Shown: positions 52,349 through 62,505 of the stretch, one piece after another | Layout: the number at the start of each line of letters is the position of its first letter | How positions within the stretch are numbered: the stretch's first letter is position 1 | Assembly: GCA_036365515.1 (NCBI GenBank) | Contig: CM070874.1 | Location: 21,898,709-21,962,708 of the forward strand | Length of the DNA: 64,000 nt | From: Torymus aiolomorphi | Taxonomy: Eukaryota; Arthropoda; Insecta; Hymenoptera; Torymidae | Reading direction: 5' to 3' | Made by a program: the position numbers and the translations under genes | The notes under the pieces: generated by a model | Database searches by the model: none | Told to the model about the DNA's origin: nothing | The model's input: only the letters and a program-made list of their open reading frames with translations

Positions 52349-55209
52349 CTAGATGTTTGCTTTTATCCAGATCTTGATTTTATATTTCAGACTTTTTTTA
52401 TTCGTTATTGTTTTAAGGTCATTAGGCAGTTTGTTGTAGGTAGTTAGTGCTCTAATGTAGCTGTTTTTGATGCTGATGCGTTTACAACGTTTAGGTATTG
52501 GTATACTTTTATTCCTCGTTACTTTGTCGGATTCTATATATTTGTCTTGTAATTCTTTGTAATGAAATATTAGTGACTCAAAGGTAAAAATTTGCTCTAT
52601 ATTTAGTGGATTTCTGTCATAAATAAAATTGTTTTTATTTATAAGTTTAAGCAGTCTGTTTTGCAGGCTTTGTAAGCTTTTGGTTCTACCTGCGTAAGCG
52701 CCTCCCCAGGCTATAATACCGTAGGAGGTGATACTGTGGAACAACGCATAGTAAATCATACGGAGATTGTCTGTGTCCATTATAATAGACAGTTTGTATA
52801 AAATGAAAGTAAGGTATTTGGTCTTATTATATATATTTTTGATGTGTATATCCCATTTCATGTTGCTATCGAAAGTTACTCCTAGGTATTTGGTGTTTTC
52901 TACTCTTTTGATGTTTTTTCCTTGTATGCAAATGTTCATATTTTTAGGCGTGCTTTTATAATTGCTGCCGAATTCCATGTATATTGTTTTGTCCTTGTTG
53001 AGAGATAGTTTATTTAGTGCTAGCCAGTTGGCTATTTCTTGTAGGTAGTCGTTCATTTTAGTTTCTACTTCTTGCCAGGTTTTACCTATTGCTATGATCG
53101 CAGTGTCGTCAGCGTATGACAATATTGTATCTTCAGGCATTGAAGATAACATATCATTAATATAAATAATGAACAGCAGTGGTCCAAGTATTGTACCTTG
53201 CGGTACTCCCATATAGACAGTTCTGTATTGGCTATAATCATTACCTATTTTCACCCTTTGTTTCCTATTACTTAGATAACTTTTTATGAGGTTATATGCG
53301 CTACCTCTGATGCCGTAGTTATATAGTTTATCAAGCAAAATTTGATGATCTACTGTATCGAATGCTTTCGCTAGATCGAGGAATGTAATAGCTATTGGGT
53401 CGCTTGCATCTACGTGGTTATAGATTGTGTTAGTTATTTGATATAGTGCATCTTTAGTGCCTCTATTTTTCCTGAATCCAAATTGTTTATTTGAGATCAA
53501 GTTACATTTATCTATGAAAGATGATATTCTACTATGCAGTAGTTTTTCCAATACTTTTGCAACATTTGAGATGAGGGAAATTGGTCTGTAGTTTGTTGGC
53601 AGATGCTTTTCTTTGGCTTTATGTATTGGTATAATATCCGCAATCTTTAAAGCATCAGGCCAAATTTCTTTCTCTAAGCATAAGTTGGTTATGTGAACCA
53701 GTGGGTCGGAGATGTGTGATATTATAACTTTGAGTGAGAGTGTGTTAATACCATCACACCCACCATTTTTATTTTCCATGTTTAATATTGTTTTTTGTAT
53801 TTCTTGATGATTAGTAGGATATAGAAAAATACTCTTGTTATTCTTAGTAGGCAGCCTTACTCTTTTGTTTGGTGGAGTTTTAATTTTGTCACACAGTTAT
53901 TTACCAACGTTGCAGAAGAAGTTGTTGATATGTTCAGAAATTTCTTTTGAGTCGGTTATTTTTTTATTGTTATTATCCATGATAAAATTAATGTTGTTAT
54001 TTATTTTACTATTTTTTCCAATTTTGTTATTAATTAATCTCCAGAGATTCCTTTGATTGTTCATGTTTGATTGTATTTGCTTTCTATCATGGTCCTTTTT
54101 TGCTTGGTTGATAATGTGGTTAAGTATCTTAATGTAGTTTTTGTAATTTTCTTTTTTACAGAGTTAGTAGGATCCTTCTTCCATATATTATATAGTTTTT
54201 CTTTATTTTTACACGAATTTATTATTGCTTTTGTTATCCAATTTTTCCTCGGTTTCATGTTGTTTTGTTTATTGCTATGCGTCTTAATTATTGACCTGTT
54301 TAGGCATGTTTGAATTTTTTGTATAAGGTTATTTAAGGCTTGGTTGGGATCTGTTATTAATGAGATATCTGCCCATTTTATAGTTCTTGCTGTTTTTTCC
54401 AATTTATTGTAGTTAAATCTTTTTCCTAATTTGGTACTGGATTGTTTTTTAATATTTTTTAATGACATCATTATGGGAAAATGGTCGGTAAAAGGTGTTT
54501 TTAGTAAGTAGGTTTTATATTTAATTTTGTCTAGTTTAATGAAAAAGTTATCTATACAGGTGCCATTGCTATTGTTATTAATATCTGATGGTCTAGTTAT
54601 ACTTTTAAATCCTGGGCAGTAACCATTTTCTAATAGTATTTGTAAAAAGTCTTGATCTAAAACATCTTGGCTTAATATATCAAAATTGAAGTCTCCTATT
54701 ATTATATTATTTTTTTGTTTCTTGCTTATTTTTAGAAAATTTTTAATATTCGTTAAGAATTCAGTTTTATGTATGTCATGTGATCGGTAAATTGATGATA
54801 ATGTTATGTTTTTGTTATTTTCAAGTGTGATTTTCGTGTTCATTATTCTAAGTTTATTTATTTGTATAATTTCCGTGGTTTCTGTGATGTCTTCACTTAT
54901 ATATAATACTACACCATCCGATTGGTTTATGTTGCTTTCATTATAGTACATTCTATATTTTGGAATATTAAAAAATTCGTGGTGTTCAAGTTTCCATGTT
55001 TCAGTACATACTATAATACAAGGCTTTGTAACAAGCCTGTTTAAGAATACTAATAGTTTATTGTAATTAGCATTTAAACTTCTTATATTAACGCAAAGAA
55101 TAAATTCTTTGACTGTAGCTAGGCATCTATTTAATTCGGTTACACTATTTGTGATATGTTCGTTGTCAAATATTACCTCTTGAGAATCAAGATTCATTTT
55201 CATTTTCAT
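52349..55209 (-). pseudogene. ORF2: endonuclease-reverse transcriptase
   Basis: The APE endonuclease (55209-54061) shows NIRSLNANYNK, VCTETWKL, IIGDFNFDIL, CIDNFFIK and TDHFPIMMS. The RT (53779-52349) shows GCDGINTLSLK, NYRPISLISNVAKVLEK, FGFRKNRGTKDA, TFLDLAKAFDTVDH, MGVPQGTILGPLLF and the catalytic SYADDTA, then TKYLGVTFDSNMKWD and a C-terminal region ending KIWIKANI. A frameshift near 54065 and an in-frame TAA near 53897 separate the two parts; the sequence between them is otherwise readable. The start overlaps the end of ORF1 by about 20 bases (MKMKMNLDSQE). No RNase H. Confidence 0.9.
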
Positions 55210-56676
55210 TTTCTAACGTATCAAATCTTGGTTGAGCTGTAGATGTAGGGGTTGCTGGAGATAATGTACCGGCAGATGTGTTGGTCGTTAATCTAACTCT
55301 TCTAGTAGTTATCCATTGCTGTGAGCGGGAATTGCTTTGTTTGCCGATTTCTAGGTTGCCAAAGTACCGACGGTAGGTAGGCTGCAGTGGATAGTCTGTC
55401 ATTTCAATGTATTTTTTTATTTTGTGTTTTAGCACTTCACACTGATCACTGTCTATTGCACTATGATTTATATTGTAATTAGTTTTGTATTTGTTGTTGT
55501 TAAAATCACAGTTTGCACATTTAAGAATATCACATTTACACTCAGCAGCTGCGTGATTTCCTGCACATTTGTAGCACTTGTCCTCATTATCGCATTTTTT
55601 GCCACTGTGGCCGACTCTTGAGCATTTAGTACATGGATTTGTGTTTATTATGTCAAATACTCTGCAATTTTGAAACCCTATAAATAACTTGTTTTTATTG
55701 TCTCTTATATGTTTGTAGATTGTAGGCGTTACTTCAACTATTGCACTCATTGTTTTAGCTTTTTCACTTGAGTTTATGTGTAGAACTTTGCACTTGTCAT
55801 CAATATTGTTAAAGTTTCTTTGATTAATGTCTTGTTCTAGTTCTTTATCATTAAACACTTTTTCAATGTTAATAATTTTCACTATAGGTTTTTTTATTTC
55901 TTCTTTTTTGATTTTTGCATTAGTTGATAATTTTTTAGATAAGGTCTTTTCAATTGCATTTATACTTTCTTCGTTCATACAGTTTATTAATATAGTATCA
56001 TTATTTATTTTTGTCACTTTTTTTGTTTGGATTGTTTTGTCTTTAGCAAGATAATGCAGTACAGTGTTTTCTAGGTTTATATTGTCTTTGTTGTTTGTTT
56101 TTTAACAATTAGTTTTGGTACTCTTTTAGCTTTGGGTTTAGTATTTGTTAAAATTTCTGCATAAGTGTGGGGCTTGATGTTTTTAAAATTGTTATTTTGT
56201 CTTTCTTTTATTAGTAATTCGTTTAGTAAGGCGTTCTTTTCTTGTGTTTCTTTAAGTAATTGTTTTAGCAGGTTATTTTCAATTTTCAGTGAGTCTGATT
56301 CATTGTAATCTTCATATATGGTTTTATTGAGACCATTTTCTTCTGTTGTCTCATGCACTATGTTATTCACAATGTCTTGTTTAATTTGTTCACGGTTTTC
56401 ATGCTTTAGCTGTGCTATGAATTGCCACGCTGCTTCACTGAGCGTGCCATATGGCAACTTTGAGGTTAGTGAGAGGTTAGGATGATCTTGGCACACAATA
56501 AATGAGTTGCTGAGGAATTTAATTGGTTTTCCTATGTTATATTTTGTAACTATTTCATCAGTATGGTAGAAGTTTCCACACACTATGCACACCACTGCCC
56601 CAACGCTAATGCTGGGATGGCACTTGTAATATTTATTAAGAGAGGCATCGGGCGGCTCCTTCTCCTCCGACGCCAT
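55187..56676 (-). pseudogene. ORF1 with zinc-binding segments, one frameshift
   Basis: Starts ATG at 56676 (MASEEKEPPDASLN). An N-terminal Cys/His segment (CHPSISVGAVVCIVCGNFYH, later CQDH) suggests a PHD- or BED-like zinc site. It is followed by a coiled-coil segment (NLLKQLLKETQEKNALLNEL). A one-base frameshift in an A run near 56090 moves the frame. The remainder (to 55187) has an RNA-recognition-like region and CCHC-type knuckles (CTKCSRVGHSGKKC, CYKCAGNHAAAEC) plus CANCDF. ORF1 proteins bind RNA in this group. It overlaps ORF2. Confidence 0.8.
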
Positions 56677-56684
56677 GTTGAAAA

Positions 56685-56847
56685 AAAATTACCAAAGGAA
56701 TACAGTATTTTGATTAAAAAGTTGAATTTTTGTCCTCTTAGAATTAGAGTAACTGAGTATTGTAGACGAGCAGGTATTAGGAGCATATGATTAGTAGAGC
56801 TATGTGCCGTACACTATCCCTCGTATTCGAAGACGTGTTTGCCTAAT
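56685..56847 (+). mobile_element. Inverted Penelope fragment, second part
   Basis: Continuation of 50934-51171 beyond the retrotransposon. It encodes the end of the GIY-YIG region (KLPKEYSIL) and the 3' untranslated part (GTAGACGAGCAGGTATTAGG, ACTATCCCTCGTATTCGAAG), then stops at CCTAAT near 56847. 56848-57130 is unique AT-rich sequence. Confidence 0.85.
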
Positions 56848-57974
56848 TAGTCTAGGCGCAGGCTATGATTTCGTAGCCGATTGAGTGCCATTGCTCTACT
56901 CAAGGTTTTTATAGGTATTTTTTCGTCCTGATTACGAATTTTGAGGATAGAAGTCCTGAAAGTGGTCAGATAAATTGTTATTAACAATTTAATTGTTTAA
57001 ATCGTTATATCATTAATTCTTTGATAGATATCAAAATTTTGCTTTTGCAAAATTGTTGGGTTTTAATTCAGAAATATGCTCGATTTTGAATTTTTAAGAA
57101 AACTTAATTAGAAAAAAGTTATTTTATTCTAACGAACATTTTTCAACTTCAACCTAACATTTTCAAGTGAGAATAATATTCTATTAAGCTACTTCATAAT
57201 TATTATCTATAATTTCGTTTACATAATTATTTAAACGTTTTTAATTACAAATTTCAGTAAAAAATGTCAATTTAATTTGTTTATAAGACTTTTTTCACTA
57301 TTTGCACTAATTTTCTCAAAATTTTTCTATTGCAAAGTTGTTTGTTTTTTATTTACAAACACGCTAGATTTTGAATTTTTAAGAAAACTTAATTCGAAAA
57401 AAAGTTATAGCATATTTAGTGCAAAGAAGTCCCGTTGTAGCTAAGCGCGATAATTTTTTTACTTCTTCTGGCAAAAATTTGTTAATTTTCAGCTAAACAT
57501 AAAATATATTAAATTAATTTATAATTATTATCTATAATTTAGTATAAAAAAAATTAAGCGCCACAATTTTAAACTTCAAGTAAATAATATTGATTTATTT
57601 GATGTACACGCATAAATAAAAATGACATTGATATTTTATCAAATAATCTATTATTCGTTTTTCAACGTATTTCCACATCTCAAATTTAATCTGAAAATTA
57701 ATGTAACAAAACCAAAATATGCCAAATGTAAAATTTAAAATATTATTTATATGTTTGAATTTGAATTACTGCATTATATGCGATGCACGGGTGCAGCGCT
57801 TATAAATACGATTAAATTAATATAATTTAGAGTTCTTAATTACACGGAGAGAAAATTTTCAGTAAAAATTACAAAAAGTTCCATAATTTTTACCGAACTT
57901 CACCGTACTACGGTAACAGACTGACATTTTTGTAAATTTTACAGAACAGTTCGGTAATTTTCTAATATGCACTG

Positions 57975-58189
57975 AAAAAAATGGACTCGGACTCCCCCTT
58001 TCGGGAGATCCGAATAACAACATTTATTTATATTTTAAACATTTATTAATTATTTAAAGTTGAATTTTATTAAGGAAATAATAATTTAAGACAAGAATAA
58101 ATGAAATAAAGAAATTAAAAAATTTTCGGTGGCATCGAGATTTGAACCTGGGTCCTCAGCACAGCAGTCGGGCACTAACCATTTACCTA
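57975..58189 (-). mobile_element. Possible tRNA-derived SINE
   Basis: Read on the minus strand, 58189-58128 has a B-box-like GGTTCAAATCTC and an A-box-like TAGGTAAATGGTTAGTGCC at the right spacing, then GATGCCACC. The tail side has GATCTCCCGAAAGGGGGAGT and a T7 run. It lacks a paired acceptor stem, so I do not call a functional tRNA gene. Confidence 0.4.
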
Positions 58190-58713
58190 CACTGAGAGAA
58201 AAAACTAGGAATTGGAGGAAGAGCGCTCTTAGGTGTATCGCAAGGACGTTTTAACCTGCGATTTTTACGAGAAACTCAAGCGATGTTCGCAAGACCCCCC
58301 GCGTTATCCACATGAACTCGTTCCTAGCGAAAATCGCAAGAGCGCCACGGGATTATCCCGGGAAGTTCCTTGCGATTAAGTTGGGGAATCGTTCACGCCT
58401 TGGCTGTGTCTACATCCAGACGTACTCGCTTCTCTCATTGGTTGGGAGCGAGCGCGCGCGCCTATAATGACCAATGAGAAAAGCTAATAGCACGCGCCCG
58501 CAGTGTAGCCGTCTGCTATGACGCTCTCCCCACCGCGCCGCATGCTTATTTGCAAGGAATCTCCCGGGATAATTCCGTGGCGCTCTTGCGATTTTCGCTA
58601 GGAACGAGTGCATGTGAATATTTCTAGTAGCCACGCGAATAAAGCAGGCGTGATTCTTGCGATATTAGCGTGAAAAAACTCCACGCGATAATCTTTAGAT
58701 ATTTCTCTCAGTG
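58190..58713. mobile_element. TA-flanked hairpin element, CACTGAGAG family
   Basis: Left end CACTGAGAGAAAAAACTAGG; right end ATTTCTCTCAGTG. TA lies on both sides (58188-58189, 58714-58715). Inner blocks CTCGTTCCTAGCGAAAATCG and CGATTTTCGCTAGGAACGAG are perfect complements, as are CGGGATTATCCCGGGA-type segments. 524 bases, no coding capacity. It is nested inside the 57843-58959 element. Confidence 0.8.
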
Positions 58714-59575
58714 TACAGAGACATATGCATCATCAAATTCTGGAACTTGTATATTCAGTACCGTTACTTTTATACGAAAACTTCAAAACCTTCTCTTAAA
58801 AGTTACTGAACAGTTCGGTAATTTTTACTGAAAATTCTATAAAATGTATAGAAAGTCAACTAAATCCGCTCATTTTGGTAGTCTGTTACCACAGTACCGA
58901 AAAGTTCAGTAAAAATTGTCGAACTTTTTGTAATTTTTACTGAAATTTTTCTCTCCGTGTACATATTTTTATGAAGTTTTATTAAAAAAAATCTTAGTAA
59001 AATATGTGTATTGATTTTATTAAAATATTTTAATTTCATTTAACAAATAAAATCGACATTTTTTACAGAAATTTTTCGGTTGAAGCGCTGAAATAATTAT
59101 TTAAAATAAATTATAGATAATTATTATAAAGTAGCTTCATAGAATATTCTTCTCTCTTCAAAGTGCGAGGTTGAAAGTTGAAAAATTTTCGTTAGAACCG
59201 GAGATACAAGCGAAAGAGTGGCCGCGCTTAGCTACAACGGGACTTTTTTGCACTCAATTTGCGATACCTTTTTCTCTAATTAAGTTTTCTTAAAAATTCA
59301 AAATCTAGCGTATTTGTAAATGAAAAACAAACAACCTTGCAATAGAAAAATTTTGAGAAAATTAGTGCAAATAGTGAAAAAAGTCTTATAAACAAATTAA
59401 ATTGACATTTTTTACTGAAATTTTTAATTAAAAACGTTCAAATAATTATGTAAACTAAATTATAGATAATAATTATGAAGTGGCTTAATAGAATATTATT
59501 CTCTCTTTAAAATGCGAGGTTGAAAGTTGAAAAATTTTCGTTAGAACCGGAGATACAAGCGAAAGAGTGGCCGCG

Positions 59576-60500
59576 CGAAGCTACATTAGGTCAATCAATA
59601 GAGGTTTTTTGCGTGCCATAAATCTTATTAGTAAGCGGTAAACGCTATTATACGCAGAATAATCCACAGTATAAATGGTATATAAACTCGACTAGCAGCT
59701 CCGTTCTATATAGGTATATTGTTATTATCAATTTAATGCAAAAAAAGCGCTTTTTTATGGTTTTTTGCTTTTATAGCCGAAACTAGTGGACCGATCTTGA
59801 TAGTCCAATGAGATAAATTGTAGTAAATGAAATTACGAACAAAACTAGATGTTGATCGAATCGATCGGACGATTAGTTCCGGAGAAAAATGTGAAAAACC
59901 GAAAAAATGAGCGTTTTTTGAAAAATTCATATATCCGCCATTTTTAAAGATGTGGCGGATATCTCTGGCGAATTGATAGTAATTCACATGTACTTTATGT
60001 GTGCGATTATTAGTTTTTGCGTAATCGCGATTTCAATTTTTGAGTAGGCTATTTTTGAGCGAGGCTGTATGCTCTACGGGTTATCCGATTTCAATTATCA
60101 AAAATGATTTTGAAAGTTCAAATGTTGAACTATAAAACTTCTATCTTGGATTTTTGATTAAGTACTGTTTTATACCTGAAAATAGCTGTCAAAGTTGACG
60201 AAAAACGCCCGAGCTCACGGAAGTGGCGGAGTGGTGGGGGGCGCGCGGCGGCTGAGGGGAGCCGATATATATAGTAATAGAACGCGCTGCGCGCAACGCA
60301 CAGATCTTTGCTTTTAATTTCCTCAGCAACTAGAGGAGCTATTTTAATCATTTTTTTTTATTTCGGGGTAACTCAACCCAACTAAACCGATTCTGCACTT
60401 TTATTTGATGAAAAACGAACAGAAAGGCAGTTATTGGACATTTTAATAGGTTGATAAAATAATAAATATAAACTTTCTATTTTTCTTAATCTATATTATA
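59576..60500. other. No confident gene
   Basis: Mostly AT-rich. A short GC-rich patch at 60210-60300 (GTGGGGGGCGCGCGGCGG) precedes TATATATAG. Short open frames on the minus strand show no domain. Confidence 0.4.
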
Positions 60501-60506
60501 TTTATT
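60501..60506 (-). promoter_or_regulatory. Polyadenylation signal AATAAA
   Basis: AATAAA on the minus strand, about 38 bases after the stop of the PIN-like/CXC gene, the expected spacing for its 3' end. Confidence 0.45.
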
Positions 60507-60543
60507 AGAAAAATTTACAGAGTTACTTAAAAACTATGTTACA

Positions 60544-62505
60544 TTAATTAGTTTTTTTCCGCTTCGGTGGTAGCAAATCGATTTCATCCTCGCAGTGATA
60601 CGAGTCGAGTTCGCATTCGTTCCTGTCACTCGAATCATCTTCTAATTCTAATAATGTTTTATTTATGACTAAGTTATAACATGTATCTTCGTGGCAGTGT
60701 GCACAAAGATTTGTGCACTCTAAGCCGTGCTTTTTGCAACTGCACGAAGCATCTATACATCCCTTTTTCGAGCAAGTGCATGAAATTTGCAATAATAATT
60801 TTTGGGGTATCGGCGGATCCGTCGTTCCTACCGGGAGCAAACATTTATTTTTTATTTGCCAACCCCAATCAGTAGGTATTAAAGAGTTATTACCTAACCA
60901 TAATTGGAGTTGGTAATACACTCTAAATGCATGTTGCTTAGCGGATCCCTGCGTTGGTGGAAAAGTTTCTAAAGCAAATTTCGTTTTCGTTTTGGCTTTG
61001 CAAAAATGTAAGTATCGCAAATCATGCAGTGAAAAAATACTGCTTTTTTCGATTAATTTCTTTTCTGCTTTGTTGCTGTACAGGTCAATTATTAACTTAT
61101 GGGCATTGCTAGCTATTTTTTCAGAACTGGCATTTTTTTCATAAAATACTGCAGATAAATCTAATAATTTTTCGTGGTTAACTGTATCTATTAATTTATT
61201 TTTGCCCATTCTATCAAAACAAGAGGTTGTATCGCAGCCAGAAAATGCATGTAAAAATGTTATTCTATTTCTTAAAAAGGGATATTTGAAACTATTACTA
61301 TTAAAATACTGATTTGGTGTTGAGCCTTTGTTTTCTTTACAAAAATAAATGTTGGTAATGTTCTCTGCCAGTTCTGAAAAAATAACTAGCAAGTCTATGT
61401 CTTCGCCCACAATCACCACAGTTGTTTTATAATCAGCGCGGACATTATTTATCGCAGTCATTACTATTAACCGATCCGCGTCCTCCAGGGCTATTTTTGT
61501 TTGAAATCGTACAGCATTTAGAGTTAAACAAAGCATATTTATTAATCTCGTTTTATTTTTTTCACTAGTCAAAAATTGCTTTTGATTAACAACAATCGTT
61601 GTATTGCTATCGAAAGCAATTTCACGACCTATATTCTTCAATTGCCTACGCGAACGCTCTACAGATTTTGTTGATGTTTTATTGTCGTCGGGATATCCAT
61701 AAAAAATAATATAACTATTTTCGCTGTAATGTCTTGTCGCATACGAAACGTAGGTATTTATTATTTCTGCCATTTTCATGTTACTTTGCCACACGACTCT
61801 ATGCAAAAATAATCCGCCGTCGACAACACGTGTTATCTTTGATGGTACGTTTATACTCGGTAATGAATCAAAATTGAGGTAGAATGCGGATTTAGATGTT
61901 TTCCGCATGCCATTTTCATCAAAAAATGACAGCGGAATCGGCGATAGTTCATACGAACTACAATACTCTTTCATATCGTCTTGGTTTTGAATATTGAGCG
62001 AAATTTTTTGGAAAATTAGCAACGGTGAGATATACACATCCTCATTTGCACTATTTTTTATAGTGGAGTTCGCAGCTGCCAAATGGGTAACTTTACTGCT
62101 TATTTTATATTTTACGTCAGTAAACTTTTTATTTGACGCCTCATCCATCAAAATCTTTCCTAATTCAAAAGCTTTGTGGCAATTCACGAGCGATAAATCA
62201 CCAATCACTCCGAAATATATACCAATTAATTTATCGCTTTCTGGGAATGGATCAAATGTATTAAAAAAGTCCTGCAGTTTTTTTAAGTCATCTGCGTCTC
62301 TGGAGATACGAGAAACTCGATTGTCGACATGCTGTTCAGATGTAGCAAATGTCATGTTGCAAAATAGCTCTATGGCATTGCTGACCTCTAATGCAGCTGC
62401 CCTTGACAACACCCATTTTCCAATGACATTTTCTGTGAGTCCACGGCCGTGTGTCAAGCCTCCAGCGCATTTCATTGACCGCATCAAAACCTGCTCGATG
62501 GTCAT
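60544..62505 (-). CDS. PIN/XPG-like nuclease domain plus CXC cysteine domain, main frame
   Basis: 653 codons, no stop. After a conserved N-terminal block (GLTHGRGLTENVIGKWVLSR, TSEQHVDNRVSRISRD), residues 226-430 show the acidic pattern of PIN/XPG-FEN1-type nucleases: VVDGGLFLHR (Asp229), a GYPDD and ERSRRQ segment (269-288), ALEDADRL (Glu341, Asp342, Asp344), GEDIDLLV (Asp369, Asp371) and FSGCDTTS (Asp425). Residues 574-610 form a tesmin/TSO1-like CXC motif (CTCSKKGCIDASCSCKKHG, then CTNLC, CAHC), a DNA-binding fold. The tail is acidic, ending PPKRKKTN. The nuclease reading is mine, from motif order. The ATG at 62505 is probably internal: the same frame continues upstream through a TGA. Confidence 0.7.
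   Translation of the reverse strand: MTIEQVLMRSMKCAGGLTHGRGLTENVIGKWVLSRAAALEVSNAIELFCNMTFATSEQHVDNRVSRISRDADDLKKLQDFFNTFDPFPESDKLIGIYFGVIGDLSLVNCHKAFELGKILMDEASNKKFTDVKYKISSKVTHLAAANSTIKNSANEDVYISPLLIFQKISLNIQNQDDMKEYCSSYELSPIPLSFFDENGMRKTSKSAFYLNFDSLPSINVPSKITRVVDGGLFLHRVVWQSNMKMAEIINTYVSYATRHYSENSYIIFYGYPDDNKTSTKSVERSRRQLKNIGREIAFDSNTTIVVNQKQFLTSEKNKTRLINMLCLTLNAVRFQTKIALEDADRLIVMTAINNVRADYKTTVVIVGEDIDLLVIFSELAENITNIYFCKENKGSTPNQYFNSNSFKYPFLRNRITFLHAFSGCDTTSCFDRMGKNKLIDTVNHEKLLDLSAVFYEKNASSEKIASNAHKLIIDLYSNKAEKKLIEKSSIFSLHDLRYLHFCKAKTKTKFALETFPPTQGSAKQHAFRVYYQLQLWLGNNSLIPTDWGWQIKNKCLLPVGTTDPPIPQKLLLQISCTCSKKGCIDASCSCKKHGLECTNLCAHCHEDTCYNLVINKTLLELEDDSSDRNECELDSYHCEDEIDLLPPKRKKTN

Larger units (their letters stand above)
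51172..56684 (-). mobile_element. CR1-group non-LTR retrotransposon with three ORFs
   Basis: Inserted in the inverted Penelope fragment. AAAATT is repeated at both sides (51166-51171 and 56685-56690); the intact Penelope sequence at that point (TTACAAAATTACCAAAGG) is visible in copies A and B. The 3' tail is a (TAAA)n run, read TTTA at 51172-51199 on the plus strand. The 5' end lies only 8 bases before the ORF1 ATG, so the 5' UTR is very short or truncated. It encodes ORF1 (zinc knuckles), ORF2 (endonuclease-RT) and a separate intact ORF3 downstream of the RT. 51200-51424 is 3' UTR. Confidence 0.85.
57843..58959. mobile_element. TA-flanked hairpin element, CACGGAGAG family, with nested insertions
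   Basis: Left end CACGGAGAGAAAATTTTCAG; right end CTGAAATTTTTCTCTCCGTG. TA lies on both sides (57841-57842, 58960-58961). Inner blocks TACAAAAAGTTC and TACCGAACTT are mirrored near 58890-58925. The middle (about 57970-58730) is later insertions. TA duplication and short inverted ends suggest a Tc1/mariner-type non-autonomous element (inference). Confidence 0.75.
57130..59575. repeat. Inverted repeat with arms of about 330 bp
   Basis: 57130-57460 (TTCATAATTATTATCTATAA, TTTGCACTAATTTTCTCAAA, AGTCCCGTTGTAGCTAAGCG) is mirrored by 59210-59560. On the right side a unit of about 347 bases is repeated in tandem: GAACCGGAGATACAAGCGAA with GAGTGGCCGCGC occurs at 59195 and 59542. On the left, GATTTTGAATTTTTAAGAAA occurs at 57080 and 57377. 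The spacer contains the nested hairpin elements. No gene. Confidence 0.7.

Noticed and set aside
58128..58189. Functional tRNA gene on the minus strand
   Set aside because: A- and B-box-like segments are present, but there is no paired acceptor stem; a SINE head or tRNA relic is more likely.
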